Below are positions 18,358 to 27,150 of a DNA stretch of 64,000 nucleotides, one piece after another (positions within the stretch are counted from its first letter, which is position 1; every line of letters begins with the position of its first letter). Source of the DNA: Lacticaseibacillus suibinensis (lineage in GTDB: Bacteria > Bacillota > Bacilli > Lactobacillales > Lactobacillaceae). The translations under genes and the position numbers were made by a program. The notes under the pieces are model-generated. The model worked only from the letters and a program-made list of their open reading frames with translations. It had not been told where the DNA came from and did not search any database. Location of the stretch: contig NZ_RHOK01000006.1 of assembly GCF_003946175.1 (NCBI RefSeq), forward strand, positions 62,001-126,000. Reading direction: 5' to 3'.

Positions 18358-20178
18358 ATGACAAACACCACGCCAGCCAGCGTCGCCATGCTTAAAGTGA
18401 TTGAAGCTTGGGGCGTTAAACATATTTTCGGTTACCCCGGCGGTTCTTTTAATTCCACGATGTCTGCGTTGGAACAGGAAAAAGAACGCCTTCAATACAT
18501 CCAGGTCCGCCATGAACAAGTGGGCGCGTTAGCCGCCGCGGCTGACGCCAAACTGACCGGCAAAATCGCCGTCACCTTTGGCTCCGCCGGCCCTGGCGCC
18601 ACCAATTTGCTCACTGGGCTGTACGACGCCCGCGAAGACCACGCGCCGGTGCTGGCGCTGATTGGCCAAGTACCACATGACAAAATGAACTACAACTTCT
18701 TCCAAGAATTCGACGAAAACCCGATTTTTGCTGATGTTTCCTGCTACTGCCGCACTGTCATGACGCCAGAAAGCCTGCCATATGTCGTGGACAAAGCCAT
18801 TCGTGAGGCCTACAAGCACCGCGGCGTGGCCGTGGTTATCATCCCTAACGACTTCGGCTACGTGCAAATCCCGGATGTACCATACAAGAGCACTTCCCCG
18901 ACTGATCACAAGCCGCAGCCGGAACCAGCTGCCACTGACGAGGAAGTTGATCAGGTGCTGGCCATGATCAAGGCCGCCAAGCGCCCGGTGATTCACGTCG
19001 GCCGTGGCATTAAAAACGGCGGGGACCAGCTGATTGAATTATCCAAAAAATTGCAAATTCCGCTGATTATGACCGGTTTGACCAAAGGCCTACTCTCAGA
19101 AGATTACGAAGGCAACCTCGGTCCGGTTAACCGCGCTGGTTCTAAAGCCGCCAACGAAATCATGGACATTGCCGATTTAGTGATTGCCTTGGGCACGGAC
19201 TTCCCGTTTGCTAATAATGTCTATACCCGCCATGACTTCAAGTTCATTCAGGTCGATCATGACGAGGCGCAATTTGGCCGCCATCACTACCTCGACCTGG
19301 GTGTTTGGGCCGACGCCACTCAGTTTGTGAACAAGATGCTCGAACGCAGTCAGGCGCAGCCAGCTTCCGCCTTTTTCCAAGCCGCCGTGGCTGACCAAAA
19401 GAATTGGCAGGCTTACCTCAAGAAGCTCGCCACGCGCCACACGGACCCGCTTGAATTCGAGCCGGTTTACAACGAACTCAATCGCATCGCCAACGACCGC
19501 ACCGTGGTGTCCTTAGATGTCGGCGACAACACCATCAACTTGCTGCGGTACATGAACGTGAAGCCAACCAACAAGTGGGTTGTTTCTGCTTTATTCGCCT
19601 CGATGGGCGCTGGCATCCCTGGCGCTATTGCTGGGGCGCTGAGCTTCCCCGACCGGCAAGTGGTGTCCATTTCTGGGGACGGGGCGTTCTCCATGGTCAT
19701 GCAAGATCTGATTACCGAAAAGAAGTACCACCTGCCGATTTTGAACATCGTCACCTCCAACACCACTTTAGGCTTTATCCGCGACGAACAAGCTGACATT
19801 CCGGGCATGCACGATTACAGCGGCATTGACCTAGAAGACCAAGACTTTGTCAAAATTGCTGAAGGCATGGGCGTCGAAGGCGTGACCGTGACCAAGAACG
19901 ACGATTTGAAAGCCGCCTTTGATCAGGCGGCAACCGTGCTCGCTGCTGGCCGGCCATTTGTTATCAACGCCAAAATCACCTTGAAGCGCGGATTCCCAGT
20001 TGAAGCGCTGAAAGTTGCAATCAAAGATGGCCGCGTGGTGGAAACCGTCGATCCGGCGTTCAACGCCAATGACGTTGAGCACCATGTCGACGACCTCCAA
20101 GGCCTGTTCGATTACTACGACGGTGAAGAACTCAAGCCGCTGCAGCATTTCCTCGATGAGGCGCAAGTCACCCTCTAG
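18358..20178 (+). CDS. pox: Pyruvate oxidase (acetyl-phosphate and H2O2 forming)
   Basis: Thiamine diphosphate and FAD enzyme: pyruvate + Pi + O2 gives acetyl phosphate, CO2 and H2O2. The N-terminal domain has YPGGSFNSTMSALE and the ThDP Glu region VRHEQVGALAAAADAKLTG. MNYNFFQEFDENPIFADVS is characteristic of pyruvate oxidases rather than acetolactate synthases. The C-terminal ThDP motif is SGDGAFSMVMQDL followed by NTTLGFI. The start ATG at 18358 follows AAGGAAGTGCTCATC; an earlier in-frame start at 18292 falls in the promoter and is rejected. At 606 residues it is normal. Expression should be aerobic and repressed by glucose (cre box upstream). It could support ATP gain through acetate kinase and supply H2O2. 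Confidence 0.93.
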   Translation: MTNTTPASVAMLKVIEAWGVKHIFGYPGGSFNSTMSALEQEKERLQYIQVRHEQVGALAAAADAKLTGKIAVTFGSAGPGATNLLTGLYDAREDHAPVLALIGQVPHDKMNYNFFQEFDENPIFADVSCYCRTVMTPESLPYVVDKAIREAYKHRGVAVVIIPNDFGYVQIPDVPYKSTSPTDHKPQPEPAATDEEVDQVLAMIKAAKRPVIHVGRGIKNGGDQLIELSKKLQIPLIMTGLTKGLLSEDYEGNLGPVNRAGSKAANEIMDIADLVIALGTDFPFANNVYTRHDFKFIQVDHDEAQFGRHHYLDLGVWADATQFVNKMLERSQAQPASAFFQAAVADQKNWQAYLKKLATRHTDPLEFEPVYNELNRIANDRTVVSLDVGDNTINLLRYMNVKPTNKWVVSALFASMGAGIPGAIAGALSFPDRQVVSISGDGAFSMVMQDLITEKKYHLPILNIVTSNTTLGFIRDEQADIPGMHDYSGIDLEDQDFVKIAEGMGVEGVTVTKNDDLKAAFDQAATVLAAGRPFVINAKITLKRGFPVEALKVAIKDGRVVETVDPAFNANDVEHHVDDLQGLFDYYDGEELKPLQHFLDEAQVTL

Positions 20179-20227
20179 CCGCATTCCTTATCACAGTTAC
20201 CTTCTACTTTTGCCGAAGCAGAAATCG

Positions 20228-20259
20228 CGCCGCCTGGCCAATTGCCAGACGGCGTTTTT
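20228..20259 (+). terminator. Terminator after pyruvate oxidase
   Basis: CGCCG-cCTGGC, loop AATT, GCCAG-a-CGGCG followed by TTTTT. Confidence 0.92.
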
Positions 20260-20263
20260 GAAT

Positions 20264-20477
20264 CCAGGCTGCGAACAAAGGCGGGCTAGCCATATGGCCA
20301 GGATAGTCGCGCTGCGCGAGGCCAACGCCGGAGTGGATTGATCAGTCTGTCGCGCAATGCGCGTACAGACTGACATGCGGCATCAGCTACGCCTGAGGCC
20401 TCACCGCCTAAAAGCGGCGGCAAGGCTTCAGGCTAGGCTACCCATCCGGCTAAAACCGGCCTCACTCCGCAGCCTGA
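20264..20477 (+). repeat. Cloverleaf repeat, copy F (divergent)
   Basis: The outer arms begin with CAGGCTGCG (20265-20273) and end with CGCAGCCTG (20468-20476). Inner hairpins: 20342-20373 (TCAGTCTGT / ACAGACTGA), 20391-20432 (GCCTGA / TCAGGC) and 20446-20459 (CCGG, loop CTAAAA, CCGG). The motif ACCGGCC-N-CAC after the last hairpin is shared with copies C and E, and the second hairpin closes with GGCTTCA as in copy E. It lacks the GAGACC bulge motif, so it is the most diverged copy. An additional arm with GGGCTAGCC and GCGCTGCGC lies at 20281-20320. Confidence 0.6.
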
Positions 20478-20565
20478 ATCGCAGCCTGCCTTACAACATT
20501 GTTATTTGCCGCCGCCTAATTCTTCCACTAGACTGGAAGTAATTTCAGAAAAGAGGCGCAGGTCA

Positions 20566-21384
20566 ATGACAAAAGGATGGTGGGTCATTTTACTCGCGCT
20601 CATCAGCTTCACGCTGGCGCCGCAAACGGTGCACGCCAGCGTTCAGCGGCAGGTGCCGACGCTATATTTGCATGGGCATCATGGTGGCCCCAATTCAATG
20701 GTGCCGCTGATGACCGCCGCACAGCGCACGGATCATGCCACCGCGGTCGTGACCGCGACGGTTGACGGTGATGGCCACGTCCATCTCGAAGGCGACTGGC
20801 CAGTCGCCACCCATCGGCCGCTGATCAAAATCGTCTTCAAAAATAATCGCACGTTGAATTACCATCGCATTGCCGACTGGCTCCGCAACGTGATTGAAAC
20901 GCTGCAAAGCCGTTACCAAATCACCAAGTTTAATATCGTGGCTCACAGCTTGGGCAACGCCGCCGTCCTGTTTTATGAGCTTCGGTATGGCGACGTCCCC
21001 GGGCTGCCGAAGCTGCAGCGCTATGTGGCCATCGCTGCTAACTTCAATGGCGTGCCAGGGGTGCACCACTTGCGCCGGCAACATCACCTTGGCCCTGACG
21101 GTCGGCCGCCGTGGTTTGCCCCGGATTTTCGCCGGGCGCTACGGATGCGGCGGCATTTTCCGGTAAATCAGGTCGATGTGTTGAACATCTATGGCAACAT
21201 CGGCGACGGCACCTACTGGGATGGCAAAGTGCTCAATGTCTCCTCCCGTTCGCTGAAGTACCTGCTCGGCCGGCGCTTGCGCACCTATCGCACGTTGCCG
21301 ATCTATGGTCCCCAAGCCCAACACAGCCTGCTGCGGTATAACCTGGAAGTCGCAGGCGCGACGAATCATTTTCTGTGGCCATAA
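20566..21384 (+). CDS. Secreted alpha/beta hydrolase, DUF915 type
   Basis: Predicted exported hydrolase of unknown substrate. The N terminus MTKGWWVILLALISFTLA is a signal peptide with likely cleavage after VHA. PTLYLHGHHGGP carries the oxyanion-side HG motif. NIVAHSLGNAAVLFYEL provides the nucleophile elbow Ser (GxSxG-like, AHSLGN), and PQAQHSLL near the C terminus supplies a candidate catalytic His. Mature length is about 250 residues, as usual for DUF915. The ATG at 20566 is chosen because the signal peptide starts there; AGAGG stands upstream. It is monocistronic between copy F and a bidirectional terminator. Confidence 0.82.
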   Translation: MTKGWWVILLALISFTLAPQTVHASVQRQVPTLYLHGHHGGPNSMVPLMTAAQRTDHATAVVTATVDGDGHVHLEGDWPVATHRPLIKIVFKNNRTLNYHRIADWLRNVIETLQSRYQITKFNIVAHSLGNAAVLFYELRYGDVPGLPKLQRYVAIAANFNGVPGVHHLRRQHHLGPDGRPPWFAPDFRRALRMRRHFPVNQVDVLNIYGNIGDGTYWDGKVLNVSSRSLKYLLGRRLRTYRTLPIYGPQAQHSLLRYNLEVAGATNHFLWP

Positions 21385-21388
21385 CAAA

Positions 21389-21425
21389 AACGGCATCTCT
21401 CATTTTTTTGAGAGATGCCGCTTTG
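21389..21425. terminator. Bidirectional terminator
   Basis: CGGCATCTCTC and GAGAGATGCCG (21391-21420) with T-rich tails on both strands. It serves the DUF915 gene (plus) and clpL (minus). Confidence 0.9.
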
Positions 21426-21427
21426 TT

Positions 21428-23515
21428 TTACGCTGCTTGAATAACAATCTTGTCGTCGACCAGCGTGGCCTTTAGGGCCTTGTCATCTGGATGGTCCAGG
21501 TAATGGTCGGTGACTTGGTCGCGGATGTTTTGCTCAATCACCCGCCGCAATGGCCGCGCGCCCATCGCTTCATCATAACCTTGGTTGATCAGCCAGTCCT
21601 TGGCTTCAGGGGTCACGGTCAAAGTGAGCCCTTTCTTCGCCAGCGTGCTGTCAACATCGCTGAGCATCAGATCCACGATTTTACCCAAGTCATCCTTGGA
21701 CAGGTGGCTGAACTCGACAATGCCATTGAACCGGTTGAGAAATTCTGGCCGGAAGTAAGGTGCCAGCCGCTTCATCAAATCCTGATCTGCATCCTTTTGG
21801 CCAGTTAAAGCTTCATTACCAAAACCAGCGTTCGAGGTCGCGATAATCACAGTATTCTTGAAATCGACCACGTTACCTTGGCCATCGGTCAGGCGGCCGT
21901 CATCCATCACCTGCAGCAGCAGGGTCAGCACTTGCGGATCCGCCTTTTCGATTTCATCCAGCAGCACAATCGCATACGGGTTGCGCCGTACTTGTTCGGT
22001 CAAGGTATTGCCGTTATCTTCGTAGCCGACATACCCGGCAGAAGTCCCAATCAGCTTGGAAACCGCCGTCCGGTCGCTGTATTCGGACATATCAAGGCGA
22101 ATAATCGCCTCTTTGCTGCCAAACAGATCCAGCGCCAACTGCTTGGCCAGCTCCGTCTTGCCGACCCCGGTCGGTCCGACAAACAAGAAACTGCCAATTG
22201 GCCGGTTGCCTTCGTCAAAGCCAGCGCGGTTGCGGCGAATGGCCCGGGCCACCATATCCACGGCTTCGTCTTGGCCAATGACTTTACCCTTCAGGCGCTT
22301 GCCGATGTTCTTCAAGCGTTCAATGTCACTGGCGCCCATTTGCGCCACGGGAATGCCAGTTAGGCGTTCGACTGCCTGCGCCACATCATCTGGCGTGGCA
22401 ACGACGGGCTTTTCTTCGCTGGTGTCATTCTTTTTAGCTTCCAAATCAGCAATTTGCTGCTTCAACTTAGCGGCCTGTTCGAAGTCCTCGGCTTTAGCCG
22501 CTGCGTCTTTCTGAGTGTTCAAGTCCTTGAGCTGCTTGTCCAAGCTGACTTTATCCACCACTGGGTGCTTGGCGGCCAAATGCGCCGCGGTCATATCAAT
22601 GAGGTCAATGGCCTTATCTGGCAACGACCGCTGCGGAATATACTGCATGGAATAATCCACCGCCGCCTTCAACACATTATCTGGCAGTTCAACATTGTGG
22701 TGCTTTTCGTACAGGCCCTTGACGCCTTGCAAAATCTGCAGCGTCGTTTCAGGGCTCGGTTCATTGATGGTGACATCATTGAACCGGCGTGCCAACGCCG
22801 CATCCTTCATGATGGTGTTGCGATATTCATCTTGCGTGGTCGCTCCGATCACGGTAATCTCACCGCGGGAAAGCGCCGGCTTGATGATATCGGCCAAGCC
22901 TTTGCTGCCATCTTCGCCGCCAGTAGTGCCGGCGCCGAGAATCTGATGAATTTCATCAAAGAACAAGATGACATTGCCTTGCTTCTTAACCGCCTTGATC
23001 AAATCCTGAATATTCTGTTCAAAAGAACCGCGATACTGGGTCCCAGCTTCCAGGCTCGACAAGTCGATGGAAACAATCCGCTTGTCGCGAATGGCTTCGG
23101 GCACATTGCCTTTCACAATGGCCTGCGCCAAACCTTCAACGACGGCTGTTTTACCAACACCGGCGTCCCCGACCAAAATCGGGTTGTTCTTGGTCCGCCG
23201 ACTCAGAATTTCAGCGGTTTCCTGAATTTCTTTGTCGCGACCAATCACTGGATCCAAGGTGCCAGCCTTAGCTTCCGCCGTTAAGTCACGGCCCAATTTG
23301 CCTAAAATATCTTGCTTTTGCGGTTTTTGCGCTTGCTGAGTGACCGGAATATCCTGCCCCTGCCCTGCTTGCGCTTGATACTGCGCGACTTCTTCCGGGG
23401 TCAATTCATGGCCATTAACGACATAGCGTGCCCGCCCATCGCCCATCTGGCGCATGACTTGGTTGAAAAAGTCATCCATATCATGATCAAAAAACGAATC
23501 TGAAAAATTAGCCAT
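21428..23515 (-). CDS. clpL: Clp ATPase ClpL
   Basis: HSP100 disaggregase-type chaperone of lactobacilli and streptococci; acts in the cytoplasm in heat and stress tolerance. A short N-terminal segment ([20 protein letters not shown]) replaces the Clp-N domain. AAA1 has Walker [11 protein letters not shown] (about 125) and Walker [13 protein letters not shown] middle part holds a UVR-like [17 protein letters not shown] helix. AAA2 has Walker [11 protein letters not shown] (about 460) and [11 protein letters not shown]. At 695 residues it has ClpL size and lacks the long middle domain of ClpB. ATG 23515 follows GAGGAAGG. Its promoter overlaps a CIRCE box, so HrcA is the likely repressor, and its leader carries a terminator-like hairpin. 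Confidence 0.92.
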   Translation of the reverse strand: MANFSDSFFDHDMDDFFNQVMRQMGDGRARYVVNGHELTPEEVAQYQAQAGQGQDIPVTQQAQKPQKQDILGKLGRDLTAEAKAGTLDPVIGRDKEIQETAEILSRRTKNNPILVGDAGVGKTAVVEGLAQAIVKGNVPEAIRDKRIVSIDLSSLEAGTQYRGSFEQNIQDLIKAVKKQGNVILFFDEIHQILGAGTTGGEDGSKGLADIIKPALSRGEITVIGATTQDEYRNTIMKDAALARRFNDVTINEPSPETTLQILQGVKGLYEKHHNVELPDNVLKAAVDYSMQYIPQRSLPDKAIDLIDMTAAHLAAKHPVVDKVSLDKQLKDLNTQKDAAAKAEDFEQAAKLKQQIADLEAKKNDTSEEKPVVATPDDVAQAVERLTGIPVAQMGASDIERLKNIGKRLKGKVIGQDEAVDMVARAIRRNRAGFDEGNRPIGSFLFVGPTGVGKTELAKQLALDLFGSKEAIIRLDMSEYSDRTAVSKLIGTSAGYVGYEDNGNTLTEQVRRNPYAIVLLDEIEKADPQVLTLLLQVMDDGRLTDGQGNVVDFKNTVIIATSNAGFGNEALTGQKDADQDLMKRLAPYFRPEFLNRFNGIVEFSHLSKDDLGKIVDLMLSDVDSTLAKKGLTLTVTPEAKDWLINQGYDEAMGARPLRRVIEQNIRDQVTDHYLDHPDDKALKATLVDDKIVIQAA

Positions 23516-23585
23516 TATTATCCTTCCTCTCTGACGCATCGCCTGAGCCATGCGGACACGTTACTTCATCTCAGTAAACAAGGCG

Positions 23586-23613
23586 CAAAAACACCGCCAA
23601 CGCGGCGGTGTTT
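23586..23613 (-). terminator. Terminator-like hairpin in the clpL leader
   Basis: Minus strand: AAACACCGCC, loop GCGTT, GGCGGTGTTT, then a total of five U before GCG. It stands about 45 nt after the predicted clpL transcription start and about 70 nt before the clpL start codon. It could be an attenuator or a mRNA-stabilising hairpin. Confidence 0.6.
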
Positions 23614-23662
23614 GCTTCTCTATTCGACCGCACCGTTCGTCCGGCTCTTGTTTACATAATAT

Positions 23663-23703
23663 ATAATACCACCGTTTTAGCACTCGTGCAAGTAGAGTGC
23701 TAA
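23663..23703 (-). promoter_or_regulatory. clpL promoter overlapped by a CIRCE (HrcA) element
   Basis: CIRCE is present in its exact form at 23677-23703: TTAGCACTC, 9 bp, GAGTGCTAA. On the minus strand the -35 TTGCAC (23686-23691) lies inside CIRCE, followed by a 17-bp spacer and -10 TATTAT (23663-23668). HrcA binding would block the promoter, and heat would release it. Confidence 0.92.
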
Positions 23704-23734
23704 TTTTTTTACTTTGGCGATCGTAGTTTTCAAA

Positions 23735-23972
23735 GGCCGCGGGTTGCGGCGGAGGAGGCTACGCTTGGGGCGCGAGGCTTGCTGTGCGGCCGGTTGGAGC
23801 CACAGTACGGTCTCCAACCTAGTTTTGAAGCCGCAGTCGCTCACGCTCCAATGCGTCTTCAAAACTGCCGCGATAACGACTGGTCAACCTGCAAAGCCCG
23901 CAGTTTGACTAGTCGTTATCGATTCACGGCTAGCCTCACGCCCCAAGCTCCACCCCCGCCACCGCAACCCGC
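23735..23972 (-). repeat. Cloverleaf repeat, copy E
   Basis: Minus-strand orientation. Outer arms 23735-23784 and 23925-23972 (sharing GCGGGTTGCGG and GCTTGGGGCG). HP1 23870-23921 (CGATAACGACT / AGTCGTTATCG), HP2 23822-23866 (AGTTTTGAAG / CTTCAAAACT) and HP3 23785-23820 (GGTTGGAG-A-CC / GG-CTCCAACC). It ends in CCCGCGGCC as do copies A, C and D. It lies just upstream of the clpL promoter region. Confidence 0.83.
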
Positions 23973-24118
23973 TCGATCACAGTCAAGGCGACAAGGTCGT
24001 CCCCTGACCACTTTCACCCTATCATCTTGAAGAATTCCCAGTCTATCAAAAGGGTTTATCGCACATCCATTAGCGTCCTTAAAGGAGCAAATGTTGACTC
24101 GGTATGGCCTGTTATCTA

Positions 24119-24350
24119 GCGGGTCCGGCAGAGGTGGCAGAGGGGCGTGGTGGTCCAGCCGCGAAACAAGCAGCACACGAGGAGACTGCGCCCTTTGCAG
24201 GCTGCTCCTGTGCTGCTTGGGGGCAACGGCGAGACAGCGTTGAGCGGCAGCGATGCTGGCTCGCCGTTGAGGCTGGAGACCGCTTTTCGGCTCCGGCCGT
24301 CCCCCGCAGCTGGACTGCCACGCCCCGGCGCCGCCTCAGCCGGACCCGCG
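24119..24350 (+). repeat. Cloverleaf repeat, copy D
   Basis: Outer arms 24119-24163 and 24304-24350 are about 45 bp long and almost fully complementary (GCGGGTCCGGC, GGGGCGTGG, GTCCAGC). HP1 24168-24218 (AAGCAGCACA / TGTGCTGCTT), HP2 24223-24268 (CAACGGCGAG-A-CAGC / GCTG-G-CTCGCCGTTG) and HP3 24270-24298 (GGAG-A-CCG, loop CTTTT, CGG-CTCC). It is preceded by TATCTAGCGGG as in copy C. The spacer to copy E (23973-24118) has no recognisable gene. Confidence 0.85.
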
Positions 24351-24360
24351 GCCGCCAACC

Positions 24361-24390
24361 AAAAAATCCCCACTCAATTGAGTAGGGATT
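24361..24390 (-). terminator. Terminator of the aromatic amino acid ABC operon
   Basis: Minus strand: AATCCCTACTC, loop AATT, GAGTGGGGATT followed by TTTT. Confidence 0.9.
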
Positions 24391-24397
24391 GGTGGCA

Positions 24398-25207
24398 CTA
24401 ACCAAGCAAAACGGCGTCATCGCTGAGTTCGTTGCCGCTTTGGGCTTTGAACAAGTCAAGCAGGTCGGGAATGGTCAAACCGTGCTTCTTTTCAGCCGGC
24501 AAATCGACGACGATGCGGCCATGGTCGAGCATGATCAATCGAGTGCCGTACTTCAAGGCATCCTGCATGTTGTGCGTAATCATCAAGGTGGTGATGTGTT
24601 GCGCGGAGACGATTTGCTGGGTCAGCGCCATGACCGTCGCCGATGTCTGCGGATCCAGCGCCGCGGTGTGCTCATCGAGCAGCAGCAGCTCCGGCAAATT
24701 CAGCGTCGCCATTAGCAAGGTAATCGCTTGGCGCTGGCCGCCTGAGAGCAAGCCAATTTCGGCATCGAGGCGATCTTCCAAACCTAAGTTCAGGCTGGCA
24801 AGTTTTTCCTTCATCAAAGCTAAATCGTCGTGCTTCACGCCGCGGCGCCAGAAGTTGCGCCAGGTGCCGCGCTTGAGCGCCAGCGCCATGTTTTCCTTCA
24901 CGGTGAGCAGCGGTGCGGTGCCGGAGCGCGGATCTTGGAAGACCCGTGAAATCAGCTGGGCACGCTTAGCCACGCTTTGATACGTGACGTCTTGCCCGGC
25001 AATTTTCACTTGGCCCTGGCTGATGGGCAAGGAGCCAGCCACGCTGTTGAGCAAGGTCGACTTGCCGGCCCCGTTCCCACCGATAATGGTGACGAATTCG
25101 CCTGGTTGCAAGGTCAACTCGATGTTCTTCAAAGCGTGATTCTCGTTGGGCGTGCCTTGTTCAAAATACTGATTCAAACGATGGATTTCTAAAGCTGGCT
25201 CTGTCAT
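24398..25207 (-). CDS. ABC transporter ATPase (TrpXYZ-type aromatic amino acid uptake)
   Basis: ATP-hydrolysing subunit of the importer encoded with the next two genes. Walker A is IIGGNGAGKSTLLN (about 38-51), the signature motif LLSGGQRQAITLLM (about 149), Walker B LLLLDEHTAALD (about 171), and the switch His lies in LMITHNMQDAL. The D-E-H order after Walker B, with His after Glu, is seen in this transporter family. The start ATG overlaps the permease stop as TGATG, so the two are translationally coupled. Substrate is inferred from the leader peptides and the family of the binding proteins. Confidence 0.9.
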   Translation of the reverse strand: MTEPALEIHRLNQYFEQGTPNENHALKNIELTLQPGEFVTIIGGNGAGKSTLLNSVAGSLPISQGQVKIAGQDVTYQSVAKRAQLISRVFQDPRSGTAPLLTVKENMALALKRGTWRNFWRRGVKHDDLALMKEKLASLNLGLEDRLDAEIGLLSGGQRQAITLLMATLNLPELLLLDEHTAALDPQTSATVMALTQQIVSAQHITTLMITHNMQDALKYGTRLIMLDHGRIVVDLPAEKKHGLTIPDLLDLFKAQSGNELSDDAVLLG

Positions 25208-26106
25208 CAGTTATTCATCTCCCGTTTATTGGCGCGCCGTGCGCGACTTTGCTTGATTTCCTTTTGCGCCAGCGGTAAGGCCAAGAATACCACTAGCATC
25301 AGTGCATAGAAGAGGCGTAAGTAATTCGGATCCACGCCGAGCTGCAAGACGCCGGCGATAATCAGGCGGTAGATAATCGCGCCGACAATGATCATCACCA
25401 GGCGTTTGCCAAAGCTGACATTGCGAATCAGGATTTCGGCGATGATAATCGCTGACAAGGCAATGACCAAGGTGCCAATGCCCATTGAGACATCCGCGAA
25501 GCCGTTAGTTTGAGCCATTAAACTCCCAGACAAGGCAATCAAGCCGTTGGATAGCATGTAGACAATGATCTTCATGTTGTCATTGTTGACCCCGTTAGCG
25601 GCGGCCATCGCTTGGTTGTCCCCCACGGCGCGTGCCGCCAAACCCATTTCGGTGTTGAAGAAGAACACCAGCAGGCCGATGACAATGGCTAAAATCACCA
25701 CCCCGATGACAATCGTGGTGACGGTGCTATCGCCGATGGTGGCCATCGTGAACACCGTTTTGATATCGGAAAGCAGAGACACATTCGCGGCCTTCATGAT
25801 GAACAAGTTCACCGAGTACAAACCGGTCATGGTCAAAATCCCGGTTAAAAGATCCGGAATTTTCAGCTTGGTGTGCAGCACGCCGGAAACAAAGCCCGCC
25901 GCTGCGCCGCCGCAAAACCCGAGCAAGGTGGCTAAAATCGGGCCGGTGCCTGAAACCAGCTGATGCGCGGTGATGGCAGCGCCTAAGGGAAAGCTGCCTT
26001 CAGCGGTCATATCAGCAATGTCGAGAATCCGGAACGTTAGATAAACCCCGATTGCCATGATGGCCCATAAAAAGCCGACTGAGATATTCGATACCAGGAT
26101 GTCCAT
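25207..26106 (-). CDS. ABC transporter permease (branched-chain/TrpXYZ type)
   Basis: Integral membrane subunit with about eight to nine hydrophobic helices over 299 residues, starting MDILVSNISVGFLWAIMAIG and containing the family pattern ADMTAEGSFPLGAA. The C terminus KEIKQSRARRANKREMNN is a basic cytoplasmic tail. The ATG at 26106 is preferred (GGAGG, 5-nt gap) over an ATG 12 bp upstream that overlaps the ribosome binding site. It lies 35 bp after the binding-protein gene. One permease appears to serve both binding proteins in this region. Confidence 0.88.
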   Translation of the reverse strand: MDILVSNISVGFLWAIMAIGVYLTFRILDIADMTAEGSFPLGAAITAHQLVSGTGPILATLLGFCGGAAAGFVSGVLHTKLKIPDLLTGILTMTGLYSVNLFIMKAANVSLLSDIKTVFTMATIGDSTVTTIVIGVVILAIVIGLLVFFFNTEMGLAARAVGDNQAMAAANGVNNDNMKIIVYMLSNGLIALSGSLMAQTNGFADVSMGIGTLVIALSAIIIAEILIRNVSFGKRLVMIIVGAIIYRLIIAGVLQLGVDPNYLRLFYALMLVVFLALPLAQKEIKQSRARRANKREMNN

Positions 26107-26141
26107 GTTAACCTCCATTAACTAAGTGCTAAGAATGAGAA

Positions 26142-27095
26142 CTATTTCACGTCTGCGTCGGTCAGGTTGAAGGCCTTCATCATTTTTTCGTTCTTGATGA
26201 CCATGGTCTTGGCTGGGGCTTCAACTGGCAGATTTTTGACTTTTTTGCCTTTCAAAATCTTGATGGCGAGTTTGGCCGTTTGACGGCCCAGTTCTTTGTA
26301 GCTGATGCCACGGGTGGCGACCCCGCCGTCCTCCACCATTGTCGAAGCGGCGCAAACGGCCGGGACATGCTTCTTCAGTGACAACTTGGCGACGGTTGGC
26401 ATCGCTGCGGCCACGGTATTGTCGGTGACCAAGTACATCGCGTCACATTTGCCAGCCAACGTTTCGGTGGCAGCCTGCACATCATTGGTCGAAGCAACCG
26501 TGGTGGTGGCGACTTTCAGGCCCAATTGCTTGGCGACCTTGGTGGCGGACTTAATTTGCACCACCGAGTTTTGTTCGGCGGCGTTATAGAGCAGGCCCAC
26601 GGTTTTGGTCTTAGGGAAGAGCTTGAGTAAGTATTTCATTTGGGCCTTAATGTCCACCATATCGGTAACACCGGTGGCATTTTGGTCCGGCTGGCTGGCG
26701 TTAGTGACCAGGCCTGCCGCTTTGGGATCGGTGACGGCGGTGAAGACCATTGGCGTTTCCTTATCCGCCTTAGCTAAGGCCTGCGCAGCAGGGGTGGCGA
26801 TGGCTAAATTAACATCGTTTTTGTCCTGCTTCAGGCGCTGGCTCATGCTTTGCAAATTGGATTGATCGCCTTGGGCATTGACGTAATCGATTTTGATTTT
26901 ATCGCCAGTATAGCCTTCCTTGGCGAGCTCTTGTTCAAAGCCTTTCCGCGCATCATCCAGCGCGGTTTGGTTGATCAGCTGCAAGATGCCGACCTTGACG
27001 GTTTTGGTCTCCTGCGCATTGGTTTTACTTGAGCAGCCCGCTAAGGCCAGTGCGAGAACGGCGGCAAGGCCGATCAATGTGTGTTTCATTTTCAT
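26142..27095 (-). CDS. Substrate-binding lipoprotein 1 of the aromatic amino acid ABC importer
   Basis: Extracytoplasmic solute-binding protein of the TrpX/peripla-binding-like (DUF534) family. The signal peptide ends in the lipobox LALAGC, with the acylated Cys at residue 21. Mature sequence motifs VKVGILQLINQTALDDARKG, IATPAAQALAKAD and VGLLYNAAEQNSV are shared with the paralogue at 27509-28480. It is the first structural gene of the operon with permease and ATPase, behind the Phe-rich leader peptide and attenuator, so phenylalanine is the predicted ligand. AGGGGG precedes the start. Ligand assignment is inferred from the regulation, not from binding residues. Confidence 0.88.
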   Translation of the reverse strand: MKMKHTLIGLAAVLALALAGCSSKTNAQETKTVKVGILQLINQTALDDARKGFEQELAKEGYTGDKIKIDYVNAQGDQSNLQSMSQRLKQDKNDVNLAIATPAAQALAKADKETPMVFTAVTDPKAAGLVTNASQPDQNATGVTDMVDIKAQMKYLLKLFPKTKTVGLLYNAAEQNSVVQIKSATKVAKQLGLKVATTTVASTNDVQAATETLAGKCDAMYLVTDNTVAAAMPTVAKLSLKKHVPAVCAASTMVEDGGVATRGISYKELGRQTAKLAIKILKGKKVKNLPVEAPAKTMVIKNEKMMKAFNLTDADVK

Positions 27096-27150
27096 GTTGT
27101 TTTCCCCCTGGACGTCGACCTTCGGCTGGGACCGCGGCCAGCCCAGAATA

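Noticed and set aside
18358-20178. Acetolactate synthase as identity of the ThDP enzyme
   Set aside because: The NYNFFQEFDENPIF segment and the C-terminal ELKPL...FL tail fit pyruvate oxidase; no acetolactate decarboxylase or small subunit is nearby.
24083-24118. Start of a gene at AAAGGAG...ATGTTGACTCGG
   Set aside because: The spacing to the ATG is only 3 nt and the frame runs into repeat copy D without any recognisable protein.
9697-24350. CRISPR array or insertion sequence as explanation for the repeats
   Set aside because: The copies are dispersed, not regularly spaced, have no cas genes near and contain no transposase frame.
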